64,000 bases of DNA from Elizabethkingia argenteiflava (lineage in GTDB: Bacteria; Bacteroidota; Bacteroidia; Flavobacteriales; Weeksellaceae): positions 1-64,000 of the forward strand of contig NZ_JAAABJ010000642.1 of assembly GCF_009904105.1 (NCBI RefSeq). The letters are read 5' to 3'. The position numbers and the translations under genes are program-made. The notes beneath the pieces are model-generated. The model did not search any database. It was not told the DNA's origin and saw nothing but the letters and a program-made list of their open reading frames with translations. This document shows positions 17,442-26,379 of the stretch, one piece after another; position 1 is the stretch's first letter, and each line of letters begins with the position of its first letter.

Positions 17442-18713
17442 ATGAATAGAGAACACTTATACGCTATCTATAAAACTTGTAATAAAGTGGTTATAGATTC
17501 CAGGAAAATAGAAAAAGGGGATTTATTTTTCGCTTTTTCAGGAAAATCCTTTGACGCAGCTACTCAAGCCGAAGAGGCGATAAGAAATGGAGCGAAGGCT
17601 GTGGTGGTGGAAAATTCGAATTTTGAGAATCCGGAAAAAAATATTTTTTATTTTCCATCTACTCTCCAAATATTACAGGATTTAGCAAGAGAACATCGAA
17701 ATCACCTAAAAATTCCCATTATAGGTCTTACCGGGAGCAATGGAAAGACGACTACAAAAGAGTTAATTTATGTTATTTTAGCACAAAAATTTAAGGTTCA
17801 GTATACGCTAGGAAACCTCAACAATCATATTGGTGTTCCTTTAACTTTGCTTTCTATAAAGCCTGAACATGAAATAGCAGTGGTGGAAATGGGCGCCAAT
17901 CACCAAAAGGAAATTGAATTGCTCTGTAGCATCACCCAGCCCGATTACGGCTACATTACTAATTTTGGGAAGGCTCATTTAGAGGGTTTTGGAGGTATTG
18001 AAGGGGTGATAAAGGGCAAGTCAGAACTCTATGATTACTTAATGGATCATCATAAATATATTTTGGTAAACGAAGCGGATATACTCCAAAAGCAAAAAAC
18101 TTTGGAGTATGCTAAAAAAATAACTTTTGGTACAGATACATCCGATTATCAGTACGAGATGTTTTCTGAAAACAACAGAATAGGTATTGGTTTGGAAGGG
18201 GAGAGGTGTTTATCCCAATTAACCGGATCTTATAATTTTAGTAACCTTTCCGCTGCGCTTTCTCTGGGGCTATATTTCGGGGTGGAAAGCATACCAATAA
18301 AACAAGCCATACAAGCCTATACTCCTACTAATATGCGCTCTCAGGTGGTAGAAAAAGAAGGTAAAGTTTTGGTGCTAGATACTTACAATGCGAACCCCAG
18401 CAGTATGGAAGCTTCTTTAGAGAACTTTAATCAATATAAGGGAGCTAAGACTGTTATTCTAGGAGATATGTTGGAATTAGGAGAAGAGAGTAGAGCGGAA
18501 CATGAGAGGGTTTTAAAATTAGCCAGGCATTTTAATTTTGATGAGGTAATTACCGTGGGAGCCCTTTTTAAAGAAGTAAATCAATCTGAACTTGCCTTTG
18601 AAAGTACGGAAAGAGCGGGTCAATATTTAAGAAAAAATCCTGTTCAGACTCAAAACATTTTGTTGAAAGGTTCCCGAGGCATAGCTTTAGAAAATTTGAT
18701 AGACCTTTTATAA
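17442..18713 (+). CDS. murF: UDP-N-acetylmuramoyl-tripeptide--D-alanyl-D-alanine ligase
   Basis: 423 residues. MurF adds D-Ala-D-Ala to the UDP-MurNAc-tripeptide, the last cytosolic step of muropeptide assembly. Three Mur-ligase domains are visible: an N-terminal substrate domain with DSRKIEKGDLFFAFSG, the ATP domain with GLTGSNGKTTTKE (95-107), VEMGANHQKEI and NFGKAHLEGF, and a C-terminal domain with LDTYNANPSSMEASL and LGDMLELG. The domain order and the DTYNANP motif separate it from MurC, MurD and MurE. It stands alone, outside a division/cell-wall cluster. Its stop overlaps the convergent Nudix gene by 6 bases. Confidence 0.96.
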   Translation: MNREHLYAIYKTCNKVVIDSRKIEKGDLFFAFSGKSFDAATQAEEAIRNGAKAVVVENSNFENPEKNIFYFPSTLQILQDLAREHRNHLKIPIIGLTGSNGKTTTKELIYVILAQKFKVQYTLGNLNNHIGVPLTLLSIKPEHEIAVVEMGANHQKEIELLCSITQPDYGYITNFGKAHLEGFGGIEGVIKGKSELYDYLMDHHKYILVNEADILQKQKTLEYAKKITFGTDTSDYQYEMFSENNRIGIGLEGERCLSQLTGSYNFSNLSAALSLGLYFGVESIPIKQAIQAYTPTNMRSQVVEKEGKVLVLDTYNANPSSMEASLENFNQYKGAKTVILGDMLELGEESRAEHERVLKLARHFNFDEVITVGALFKEVNQSELAFESTERAGQYLRKNPVQTQNILLKGSRGIALENLIDLL

Positions 18714-19310
18714 ATCTAGTGTTTCTTGTAAAATAAGATGTATGTTTTGAAAGGTATTGGGAAGAATCTTTGTCTTTATGTCTCTTTGAGGAACCCATTC
18801 CGCTTTTGTAATTCCTTCGATTTCTTGAGGGTGAGGTTTTTGGAGGCCGTGGTGTAGCATTTTATACCAATAGGTGATCTTAAGAATTCTATTTCCAACC
18901 TGATCCATGTACATATGGTAAGTAGGACTAATAAATTTCTCTATACTCAGATCGCTGATGGAGCATTCCTCTTCAACTTCTCTAAGAGCAGTTATTTCAG
19001 AAGATTCTCCTTCTTCCATTTTACCCTTAGGAAGATCCCATTTGGATAAGCGATGGATAAATAGAATGTCGTTGTTCGAATTCAAAACGATCCCGCCTGC
19101 TGCTGTTATATTTTTGAAAGTTGCTAAAAAAATACGCCATACCTCTTCAGTATCTCTTGCATAGATATTTACAGAAGAGGTTGGGCTATTTTCCAGGAGA
19201 TCAATCGCCGTATGGAAGGTGTTATCATTCACAAATTTTAAATTTTTATCCGTTTTTTGCTGTGTATTTGTAAAGGATAATTTTCTTTCATTGATAAAAA
19301 CTTTATACAT
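18708..19310 (-). CDS. Nudix hydrolase
   Basis: 200 residues. A 70-residue N-terminal extension precedes the Nudix domain. The Nudix box reads GKMEEGESSEITALREVEEE, followed by CSI: all the acidic residues that bind magnesium are in place, but the glycine that normally closes the motif (EExGU) is serine. The family cleaves nucleoside diphosphates linked to another group; the substrate is not predictable. Divergent from the SRPBCC gene, with only 39 bases between the starts. Confidence 0.85.
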   Translation of the reverse strand: MYKVFINERKLSFTNTQQKTDKNLKFVNDNTFHTAIDLLENSPTSSVNIYARDTEEVWRIFLATFKNITAAGGIVLNSNNDILFIHRLSKWDLPKGKMEEGESSEITALREVEEECSISDLSIEKFISPTYHMYMDQVGNRILKITYWYKMLHHGLQKPHPQEIEGITKAEWVPQRDIKTKILPNTFQNIHLILQETLDL

Positions 19311-19313
19311 TTG
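19306..19313 (+). promoter_or_regulatory. flavobacterial promoter -7 box (TACATTTG)
   Basis: TACATTTG lies 36 bases before the SRPBCC-protein start and overlaps the first codons of the divergent Nudix gene. Confidence 0.5.
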
Positions 19314-19349
19314 TTTGCTGTTTAAAAAGTAAGTACAAAAATATAAAAA

Positions 19350-19736
19350 ATGAATTTAGAGGGAAGAAAAATTATCGTCAATAAATCGGTTTCAGAATTG
19401 AAAGAAATATTAAAAAAACCCAACGATTACAGATCCTTAATGCCCGATAACCTAAAAGCTTTTGAAGCAAAAGAAGGAGAGTTTAATTTTGAATTAAGTG
19501 GTATGCCTAAAATAGCGCTAAGGATTCAGGAAGTCAACGATCAACAGGTTGTATTATCTTCAGCCAGCTCTTCTTTAAACTTTTCTTTGAGGGGTACTAT
19601 GAATGCATTGAATACGACTCAAACAGAAGTGCAATTATTATTCGATGGAGCTTTTAATCCCCTCATTAAAATGATGGTGGAGAAACCCCTGCAGAGTTTT
19701 ATTAATTCAGTAACGGATAAAATAGAACATTTGTAA
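19350..19736 (+). CDS. SRPBCC-like (START/Bet v1 fold) protein
   Basis: 128 residues, cytosolic. The order of elements fits a small SRPBCC hydrophobic-ligand fold: an N-terminal strand (GRKIIVNKSVSELKEIL), a region that turns at NDYRSLMPDN, alternating strands, and a long C-terminal helix (MMVEKPLQSFINSVTDKIEHL is its end). This type is common beside Nudix or pyrE genes in flavobacteria. Ligand and role unknown. A terminator follows immediately. Confidence 0.7.
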   Translation: MNLEGRKIIVNKSVSELKEILKKPNDYRSLMPDNLKAFEAKEGEFNFELSGMPKIALRIQEVNDQQVVLSSASSSLNFSLRGTMNALNTTQTEVQLLFDGAFNPLIKMMVEKPLQSFINSVTDKIEHL

Positions 19737-19758
19737 AAAACTCCATTCGGAGTTTTTT
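19735..19758 (+). terminator. terminator of the SRPBCC gene
   Basis: AAAAAACTCC pairs with GGAGTTTTTT around a 4-base loop, followed by more T. It begins inside the stop codon of the gene. Confidence 0.8.
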
Positions 19759-20071
19759 TTATGTTTTACTCTTACTAGAGGATTTTTATCTTCTTCTCAT
19801 CTCATTCCCCAGGGATTTTTCTTACCCCATTTTCATAGCAATCAAAGTGTTTTGAGGTTTAATTATATGCTCAGAATAAAAAGCCACAGTTTTTATGAGC
19901 TACTGGTTAAAAGGCTATCGCGAATCAGAAAATGAAGAATATATGCTTTCAGATTATTTAGGGGGATAAGAAAATATTTTTCAGGGTATCAAACTACTCC
20001 TACCTCTAATCGTTTTAGACTTCGATAAACAAGAGGGAAAGAAAAAATATTCTCATCAACATAAGATTTCT
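19759..20071. other. gene-free stretch
   Basis: No gene, repeat or regulatory signal could be supported between the terminator and the end of lptC. Short open pieces on the plus strand (around 19890-19960) lack start and family features. Confidence 0.4.
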
Positions 20072-20668
20072 TTATTTTTTAGCTTGCTGATCGGGGATGG
20101 CCTGGGCATTGCCTTCACCAAAACTACTATATAGGCTATATTCGCTAAAATCATCTTTTGCATTCATTCCATTAGCACCTATTAGAATATTGCCTTCTTT
20201 ATCGGTTATGTATACGGTATCTTTGGTATACATTCTCTTGTTTTTTTTGTCCCAAAAAATACTTTGCATTTTAAAGGTTTGCCCCTCAGGATTGATGATT
20301 TTTACATCTCCTTTGGCAAAGTAAAATCCTTTTTCTTCAATCATCTTGGCATAATTCGCCCATAATTTCCCAGGTGTATTGGGTTTCCTTTTATCAATAA
20401 GTTCAATGTAAAGCCCTTTTTTGGTTTCAGCATAGGGCGTATCCACATATTCGTATTCTTCTATGAGCGGGGCATTGAACTTTACAGAAATCTTACCCGA
20501 ATCTCGTTTGATAATCTGTGCATTATAAACAACTTTAGAAGGGAAGTTTGTTTTCTTTTTAGTATTCATACTAATAACATTCTCCTCACAGGATATGAAT
20601 AGAAAAAAAATAGCCAAAGGAAAGACTCCGGCTAATTTTTTTAAAAACACTTGATATGTTTTTTTCAT
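20072..20668 (-). CDS. lptC: LPS export protein LptC
   Basis: 198 residues from the ATG at 20668; an earlier in-frame start at 20719 would overlap the barrel gene and push the signal inward. A hydrophobic lipoprotein-type signal ends in LFISC. The rest is one LptC/OstA-like beta-jellyroll: NAQIIKRDSGKISVKFNAPL, EKGFYFAKGDVKIIN, EGQTFKMQSIFWDKKNKRMY. LptC bridges the inner-membrane LptBFG transporter and the periplasmic LptA in moving lipopolysaccharide outward. It follows the barrel gene by one base, so the two form an operon. Confidence 0.85.
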   Translation of the reverse strand: MKKTYQVFLKKLAGVFPLAIFFLFISCEENVISMNTKKKTNFPSKVVYNAQIIKRDSGKISVKFNAPLIEEYEYVDTPYAETKKGLYIELIDKRKPNTPGKLWANYAKMIEEKGFYFAKGDVKIINPEGQTFKMQSIFWDKKNKRMYTKDTVYITDKEGNILIGANGMNAKDDFSEYSLYSSFGEGNAQAIPDQQAKK

Positions 20669-20669
20669 T

Positions 20670-21938
20670 TTAGTTATACAAATTTTTGATGAACCAACGA
20701 TCCGCAAAATTAAAGCCAACTTTTAAATTGATAAATCCTTGTTGTACCAAATTATTTTGTGTAGTGCCTCTTTTTCCCAATTCTACTGAAACATCAATAC
20801 TATTAAAAGAGTTTGAGGTCGGCTTTAAAGGAAAATTGGCACCTAAACTTAGTCCATATGAATCAATATTTTTACCATTAATATTTAAGTCTCCTTTTTC
20901 GTAAAACCCACCATATTTGTAGGTCACTCGAGAAAAATAATTTCTAAAATCATTGGAATTAGGTAAAAACCAGCCACCTGCAGAAATTTTGTAAGCATCC
21001 TGATACTCAAAATTTTGAAGTACATAGTTTAATTTTCGTCCTTTGGTATATTCCACCTGAGCAGAGGTAAACCACCGGTTATCCTTACCATAACCTAGAC
21101 CCGCTGTAAATACTTGTGGAATTATATTCTTAGATTCACTATTTTTTTTCTCTATAATATTTATATCTCTTCGTACATTTTTAGTATAGAAATATGTACT
21201 GTTGGTATAAGTAGATTCCATAGTACCACTATTCCCGAATTGATAAGTAGCACCCAGCGTAAGTTTATTATCGGAAGGTGTTTTATATTGATATACCGAT
21301 CCGAAGGTAAAATTAAAACTTTTGATTTTGCTGGAAGTTTCAAAACCGTTTATCAGTTCTGAATTAGAGAAGAAACTTTCTTCTATATCCGATATTTTAC
21401 CAAAATGGAATTTTGTTTTAAAACCTAATCCAAAACCTTGAGCCACCTGATAAGATAAAGCCCCTTCTACCATATTGATGCTACCCTCTCCTCTGAATAA
21501 ATTAAATTGTTGGTTCTCCTCTCCTAAATTCTTCTGGGTCATAATATTATAAGATTTAGTGCTGTAGGGTTGATAGGACAAGCCAAATTTAACTTTTGAA
21601 GATAATGGTAAAGCTATCGATATATTAGAGAGGTAGTTGGAATGTTTTGTTTTGTCGTATCCGGTTTGGTTAGATTTATAAAAATTATTTTCATTGCTTA
21701 CCTGTCCCCTCAACGAGGTCAGTTCAAGATTGAAATTGGCAGCCGGATTAGCGAAATTAAAAGTATTAGAAAAATCTGGAATATAGGCAGAAGAGATACC
21801 TCCCATAGCGCTGATATTAAGGTCGTTATCATATTTAACATCTCCTAGTCCAAAGGAGGCATAGGGTGAATTACCTATAGACTGAGCACCAAGACTTGTT
21901 CCTAATGCAATAAAAGCGAAAACAAAAATTTTGTTCAT
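20670..21938 (-). CDS. outer-membrane beta-barrel protein
   Basis: 422 residues. Sec signal peptide MNKIFVFAFIALGTSLGAQS, then SPYASFGLGDV and a run of amphipathic strands with aromatic ends (GLSYQPYS, FGLGFKTKFHFG, LTLGATYQFGN), closing with a strand ending FADRWFIKNLYN. The pattern is that of FadL/OmpP1-like or porin-type barrels conserved in flavobacteria beside lptC. Function unknown; the coupling to lptC hints at outer-membrane assembly or lipid handling, which is inference. Confidence 0.75.
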   Translation of the reverse strand: MNKIFVFAFIALGTSLGAQSIGNSPYASFGLGDVKYDNDLNISAMGGISSAYIPDFSNTFNFANPAANFNLELTSLRGQVSNENNFYKSNQTGYDKTKHSNYLSNISIALPLSSKVKFGLSYQPYSTKSYNIMTQKNLGEENQQFNLFRGEGSINMVEGALSYQVAQGFGLGFKTKFHFGKISDIEESFFSNSELINGFETSSKIKSFNFTFGSVYQYKTPSDNKLTLGATYQFGNSGTMESTYTNSTYFYTKNVRRDINIIEKKNSESKNIIPQVFTAGLGYGKDNRWFTSAQVEYTKGRKLNYVLQNFEYQDAYKISAGGWFLPNSNDFRNYFSRVTYKYGGFYEKGDLNINGKNIDSYGLSLGANFPLKPTSNSFNSIDVSVELGKRGTTQNNLVQQGFINLKVGFNFADRWFIKNLYN

Positions 21939-22121
21939 GTAGTTTACTTAACAAAGCGCAAATATCATAATAAATAATGAAAGCTAAAAATTATTTAGGA
22001 CTTAAAATAAGTTAAATAATGTAAAAAAGTCTTCATGAAAGCTTTTTCTATTCTGATTTTATAGTAGAGAAGGGTATAGATGAATAAGTTTATCTGGCTT
22101 GTATGGTGTTGGTATACGACC

Positions 22122-22129
22122 TATATTTG
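22122..22129 (+). promoter_or_regulatory. promoter placing holB on a leaderless mRNA (TATATTTG)
   Basis: TATATTTG with a TTG at 22099-22101, 20 bases upstream. The box ends 4 bases before the ATG at 22134, so transcription should begin at the start codon. It also decides the holB start against an upstream ATG at 22080. Confidence 0.65.
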
Positions 22130-22133
22130 TACT

Positions 22134-23255
22134 ATGCACTGGAACGATATTATAGGGCAGGAAACGATAAAAAAAACACTTCGAGATTCGGTAAAAGAAA
22201 ATCGAATTAGCCACGCTCAGTTATTTGTAGGAAAAGAAGGCTATGGAGGGCTTCCACTAGCTTTGGCTTATGTAAAGGATATCTTGATGAAAGAGAACCC
22301 TTCTGTAAAGCATAAAATAGAAAATCTTAATTATCTAGATCTCCATTTTAGCTTTCCTACTTATACAGAGGGAGGAAAGGCATTGAGCAAGAATTTCCTT
22401 AAGCAATGGCGCGAGATGATTTTGGCAAATCCCTATGCCAGTGATGCGGATTGGATAGCCAAGCTTGATTCGGAGAAAAAGCAAATGATTATTTCTGTAC
22501 ATGAGGTGGAAGAAATTATAGAGAAATTCAAACTTAAAAGTTTTGAGGGTACCTATAAGATTCTGATTATAAGTAAGATTGAAAAAATGAACGATCAGGC
22601 TGCTAATAAATTCTTAAAATTTTTGGAAGAGCCTCCGGAAAAAACGATTATATTGCTTTTGGCAGAAAACATAGATTTTGTTTTACCCACTATTTTATCC
22701 CGTTGTCAGCTATTAAGCATACCCAATATACCACCTGATACGATACAGCATGCTTTGGTACAACGTTTTGCTATTTCGTTAGAAAGCGCTAGAACATTAG
22801 CTTTTCAAGCTCAAGGCGATTGGAATTTAGCGCTTAAACTCCTCTCAAAGGATACGGGAAATGATGAATTTGAAGCTTTATTTGTACAATGGGTGCGCAA
22901 TGCTTTCCTGGCTAAAACGAAACCTGCTGTCATCAGGGATTTAATTCTATGGGCAAGGGAGATCGCTTCCTGGAATAGAGAAAAGCAGAAGCGCTTTTTA
23001 GATTATTGCGCTGAGATTTTTCGTTTGGCCTTACTCCATAATTATGATGCAGAGGATTTGGTATACAACTCTATTCGTAAAAATGGATTTAAATGGGAAG
23101 GATTTAGCCGTTTTATTCACGGGGCGAATATAGAGTCTATTTTGGAAGAGCTATCAAATGCGAATATGCATTTATACCGTAATGGAAATGCTAAAATTAT
23201 TTGGACGGATATGGGAATTAAACTCACCCGATACATCCACAGGTCAGCAGTATAA
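22134..23255 (+). CDS. holB: DNA polymerase III subunit delta'
   Basis: 373 residues from the ATG at 22134, which begins MHWNDIIGQETIKKTLRDSV as expected for clamp-loader subunits; the longer frame from 22080 adds an unrelated hydrophobic stretch upstream of the promoter. Other markers: RISHAQLFVGKEGYG, HEVEEIIEKF, NKFLKFLEEPPEKTIILL and LPTILSRCQ, the SRC motif of the family. The P-loop is degenerate, as is normal for delta'. It is part of the clamp loader that places the beta clamp on DNA. Confidence 0.9.
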   Translation: MHWNDIIGQETIKKTLRDSVKENRISHAQLFVGKEGYGGLPLALAYVKDILMKENPSVKHKIENLNYLDLHFSFPTYTEGGKALSKNFLKQWREMILANPYASDADWIAKLDSEKKQMIISVHEVEEIIEKFKLKSFEGTYKILIISKIEKMNDQAANKFLKFLEEPPEKTIILLLAENIDFVLPTILSRCQLLSIPNIPPDTIQHALVQRFAISLESARTLAFQAQGDWNLALKLLSKDTGNDEFEALFVQWVRNAFLAKTKPAVIRDLILWAREIASWNREKQKRFLDYCAEIFRLALLHNYDAEDLVYNSIRKNGFKWEGFSRFIHGANIESILEELSNANMHLYRNGNAKIIWTDMGIKLTRYIHRSAV

Positions 23256-23309
23256 GAATATGCATGAAGCTTTATTTTATTAAGGAGGCTGGTAATTACG
23301 AAGTGGGTG

Positions 23310-24215
23310 TCACATCTTTTTTCTTCGAAAATAAATAAATGTAAAAAGAGCGATTAGCGCCATCACGCCAAGGCAAATGTAGTAGGCATATTCTTGCTCT
23401 AGTTCTGGCATATTACGGAAGTTCATTCCGTATATACCGGCAATAAAAGTGATAGGTAAGAAGTATACCGAATACATGGATAGAAGCTTCATAGCCTCAT
23501 TGTTCTTTTGATCACTAAGCGCCAGGAATAGTGATATAGTATTCGAAATCTCCTGATTAAGGTGTTCGAAATTTGCTATGGCATTCTTCTGTTTAACTAT
23601 CAAATCCATTACTTCTACAGGGTCTAGAGATAATTTATCAAAATTATGCACCCAATCCGTAGAGATGTTGAGAATGCGAAGGTTTAGTCCCGTTTTTCGC
23701 TTTAACTTATACAAGTGCCTTATCGGATTGGGTTGCAATTTTTTTTTTAGAAATATGTCGGATTCAATTTTATCGAGCACATTAAGAATATGTTCACTTT
23801 CATGATCAAATGACTTAATGACTTTATAAGCGATCTTCAGCGCAATTTTATCGGGAGTAATCTGGTCCTGATTTTTAAGACTGTCTAATTCTTTTTTTGT
23901 ATGAGTAATACTTTCCCTAGGTTGGAGGTGAATGGTAATAATCGTTTCATCCGTAATAAATATGCCTATTTTAGTACTGATGTCACTGATAGATTTTAGA
24001 TTAGGTCGTTCTTGTATTGTATTTTCGCGAGTGAGAAAAAATTTTACATGTTGGGTTTCTTCATATTTAGGGAGGTGGTTGGAGGCGATGGTGTCTTGAA
24101 GTAAGAGTTTATTAATGTTATAAAGCGTTTGTAAAGATTTCAAATCCTCATCTGTAGGGGATGAGACATCTATCCATTTACAATTATCCTGTTGAAATAA
24201 TACTTTAGTCGGCAT
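23310..24215 (-). CDS. corA: CorA-type magnesium/cobalt channel
   Basis: 301 residues. A long helical cytosolic domain leads to two C-terminal transmembrane helices; the first ends in the selectivity motif YGMNFRNMPE and the second is followed by a basic tail RRKKM. Pentameric CorA channels import magnesium. Length and the GMN motif are normal, the extracellular MPEL loop is intact, so I expect it to be functional. The promoter box lies 4 bases before the ATG, predicting a leaderless mRNA. Confidence 0.92.
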   Translation of the reverse strand: MPTKVLFQQDNCKWIDVSSPTDEDLKSLQTLYNINKLLLQDTIASNHLPKYEETQHVKFFLTRENTIQERPNLKSISDISTKIGIFITDETIITIHLQPRESITHTKKELDSLKNQDQITPDKIALKIAYKVIKSFDHESEHILNVLDKIESDIFLKKKLQPNPIRHLYKLKRKTGLNLRILNISTDWVHNFDKLSLDPVEVMDLIVKQKNAIANFEHLNQEISNTISLFLALSDQKNNEAMKLLSMYSVYFLPITFIAGIYGMNFRNMPELEQEYAYYICLGVMALIALFTFIYFRRKKM

Positions 24216-24219
24216 AAAG

Positions 24220-24227
24220 CAAATGTA
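24220..24227 (-). promoter_or_regulatory. -7 box directly before corA (TACATTTG)
   Basis: On the minus strand TACATTTG is followed by CTTT and then the corA ATG (24215). The 4-base spacing predicts transcription starting at the start codon. Confidence 0.55.
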
Positions 24228-24435
24228 AATAAAATTTATTTTCTAAGAAATTGATTAGGCTTGTATATTTTTTTCTTTTTGTAATAGAGGAATATACCCC
24301 CCGATTTCTAAAATAAAATATAGAAGAGTTACCAATTAAGTAAAATGCAAAGAAGTTTTATGTTTTTTTGAAAATAAAATTTTAGACAGGGCCTAGAGTT
24401 CATAGGTTTTTAAGTTATCGTAATATTTTATAGTA

Positions 24436-24615
24436 TTATTCAAACCAGGACGCCAAATATCCCTTGATCACTTGCCAGAAGTTTTTACCAAGAAAATAGA
24501 TCAGTGTAGAGGTAATAATACCCTTTACGGTAAAGAAAATAATACCTCCGATACCAAATCTTTTAATCCATCTCTTCCATCGAGACGTTGTAGCTTCCGA
24601 ATCTTGATACTTCAT
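24436..24615 (-). CDS. 59-residue single-helix membrane protein
   Basis: A short intact gene with good composition: a polar start (MKYQDSEATTSRWKRWIKR), a glycine turn, and one transmembrane helix around FGIGGIIFFTVKGIITSTLI. The basic cluster before the helix predicts a cytosolic N-terminus. Function unknown. It fills part of the 571-base gap between corA and the lysine-degradation pair; the remainder (24216-24435 and 24616-24786) shows nothing beyond the corA promoter. Confidence 0.65.
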   Translation of the reverse strand: MKYQDSEATTSRWKRWIKRFGIGGIIFFTVKGIITSTLIYFLGKNFWQVIKGYLASWFE

Positions 24616-24786
24616 GGCTTGAATCTGTTTTTAACAAAAATAGGCAAATATTACCATATCGCAGTGCTGGTTTATGGTACATCTGTAAAAAAAATGTTAA
24701 AATTAATCCAATGTGAGTTGATTATATTCACTAATCTATAAAAATGATTATATTGGTTAATAAATACTTAACTATTATTTACAGGT

Positions 24787-26337
24787 ATGACTAATAAGCA
24801 TCAAAAATTTAAAATGGACCAAACGCTGCAACGGCTTGGCATTAGTAGAGACAACCAAGGGGGCTCTTGTGGAACACAGTTCTTTGCGTCGGGTGCATCA
24901 ATAGGCTCTCATTCTCCGGTAGACGGTGAGCTGATTGCGAACCTTACAAAAGTATCGGAAGGGGATTATGATAAAATTCTTCATCAAGCCCGGAAAGCCT
25001 CAGCTGAATTTAGGCTATTGCCGGCTCCTAAGAGAGGGGAAATTATTCGGCAATTAGGCTTAAAACTTCGGCAATATAAGGATGATTTAGGTAAGCTAGT
25101 TTCGTATGAGGTAGGCAAGAGTCTTCAAGAAGGTTGGGGAGAGGTGCAGGAGATGATTGATATATGTGATTTTGCGGTGGGACTCTCCCGACAATTGCAC
25201 GGCTATACCATGCATTCCGAACGAGTGGGACATCGTATGTACGAGCAGTATCACCCCTTGGGGATTGTAGGCATTATATCCGCCTTTAATTTTCCAGTTG
25301 CAGTATGGAGTTGGAATGCCGCTTTGGCTTTGGTATGTGGTAATGTTACTATTTGGAAACCCTCTGAGAAAGCACCTCTATGTGCCTTAGCCTGTCAAAA
25401 TATAATGGCAGAGGTACTAAAGGAGAACCAATTGTCAGAGGGTGTTTGCAATTTGGTAATAGGTGGGGCAGAAATTGGTGAAAAAATTGTAAATCAACCA
25501 GAAATTCCTTTGGTTTCCTTTACAGGGTCTACAGCCGTAGGGAGACAGGTAGCTTCTAAGGTGGCAGCACGCTTCGGCAGGTCAATACTGGAGTTGGGTG
25601 GAAATAATGCGATTATTATTACCGAAAATGCAGATTTAGATATGGCCATAATAGGCGCTGTGTTTGGAGCGGTCGGCACAGCAGGGCAGCGCTGTACTTC
25701 TACCCGCAGGCTTATTATTCACCACAGTATCTACGCTCAAGTTAAGGAGAAGCTGGTAGAGGCCTATAGACAATTGAAAATAGGAAATCCTCTCGAGCAC
25801 CAAAACCACATGGGGCCTTTGATTGATGTTCAGGCGGTCAAGCAATATGAAGATGCCATTGCCCAATGTAAAAACCAAGGGGGGCATTTTATTGTGGAAG
25901 GAGGGGTTTTAGTGGGGGAAGAATATAAATCCAAATGTTATGTAAAACCTTGTATCGCGGAAGTCGAAAATTCTTATCCCATAGTTCAGCACGAAACTTT
26001 TGCTCCTATTCTCTATCTTATAAAATATAAAGATATGGAAGAAGCCATTGCCCTGCAAAACAATGTTCCCCAGGGGCTTTCTTCAGCCATTATGACGCAG
26101 AATCTCAGGGAAGCAGAATTATTTCTTTCCTCGGCAGGATCTGATTGTGGAATAGCAAATGTTAATATCGGAACCTCCGGAGCTGAAATTGGAGGCGCTT
26201 TTGGGGGAGAGAAAGAAACAGGGGGAGGCAGAGAGTCCGGATCAGATGCCTGGAAATACTATATGAGGCGGCAGACCACTACGATAAATTATACCAAAGA
26301 TTTACCTCTGGCCCAGGGGATTAAATTTGATATCTAA
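24787..26337 (+). CDS. amaB: aminoadipate-semialdehyde/piperideine-6-carboxylate dehydrogenase
   Basis: 516 residues, ALDH7-like. Visible residues: N168 in [15 protein letters not shown]191 in WKPSEKAP, the general base E269 in LELGGNN, the nucleophile C303 in [12 protein letters not shown], and the C-terminal [14 protein letters not shown]. This subfamily oxidises 2-aminoadipate-6-semialdehyde (in equilibrium with piperideine-6-carboxylate) to 2-aminoadipate. The neighbour 42 bases downstream is lysine 6-transaminase, which makes that very substrate. Both should form one lysine-catabolic operon. The start at 24787 is the first ATG; one at residue 10 is also possible. Confidence 0.88.
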   Translation: MTNKHQKFKMDQTLQRLGISRDNQGGSCGTQFFASGASIGSHSPVDGELIANLTKVSEGDYDKILHQARKASAEFRLLPAPKRGEIIRQLGLKLRQYKDDLGKLVSYEVGKSLQEGWGEVQEMIDICDFAVGLSRQLHGYTMHSERVGHRMYEQYHPLGIVGIISAFNFPVAVWSWNAALALVCGNVTIWKPSEKAPLCALACQNIMAEVLKENQLSEGVCNLVIGGAEIGEKIVNQPEIPLVSFTGSTAVGRQVASKVAARFGRSILELGGNNAIIITENADLDMAIIGAVFGAVGTAGQRCTSTRRLIIHHSIYAQVKEKLVEAYRQLKIGNPLEHQNHMGPLIDVQAVKQYEDAIAQCKNQGGHFIVEGGVLVGEEYKSKCYVKPCIAEVENSYPIVQHETFAPILYLIKYKDMEEAIALQNNVPQGLSSAIMTQNLREAELFLSSAGSDCGIANVNIGTSGAEIGGAFGGEKETGGGRESGSDAWKYYMRRQTTTINYTKDLPLAQGIKFDI

Positions 26338-26379
26338 TCTCAGAATAAAGCTTATTTACAAAATAAAAAATAAAAATCT

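Noticed and set aside
22080-22133. Upstream ATG extension of holB
   Set aside because: The extra 18 codons overlap the TATATTTG promoter, encode an unrelated hydrophobic run and are absent from the family start.
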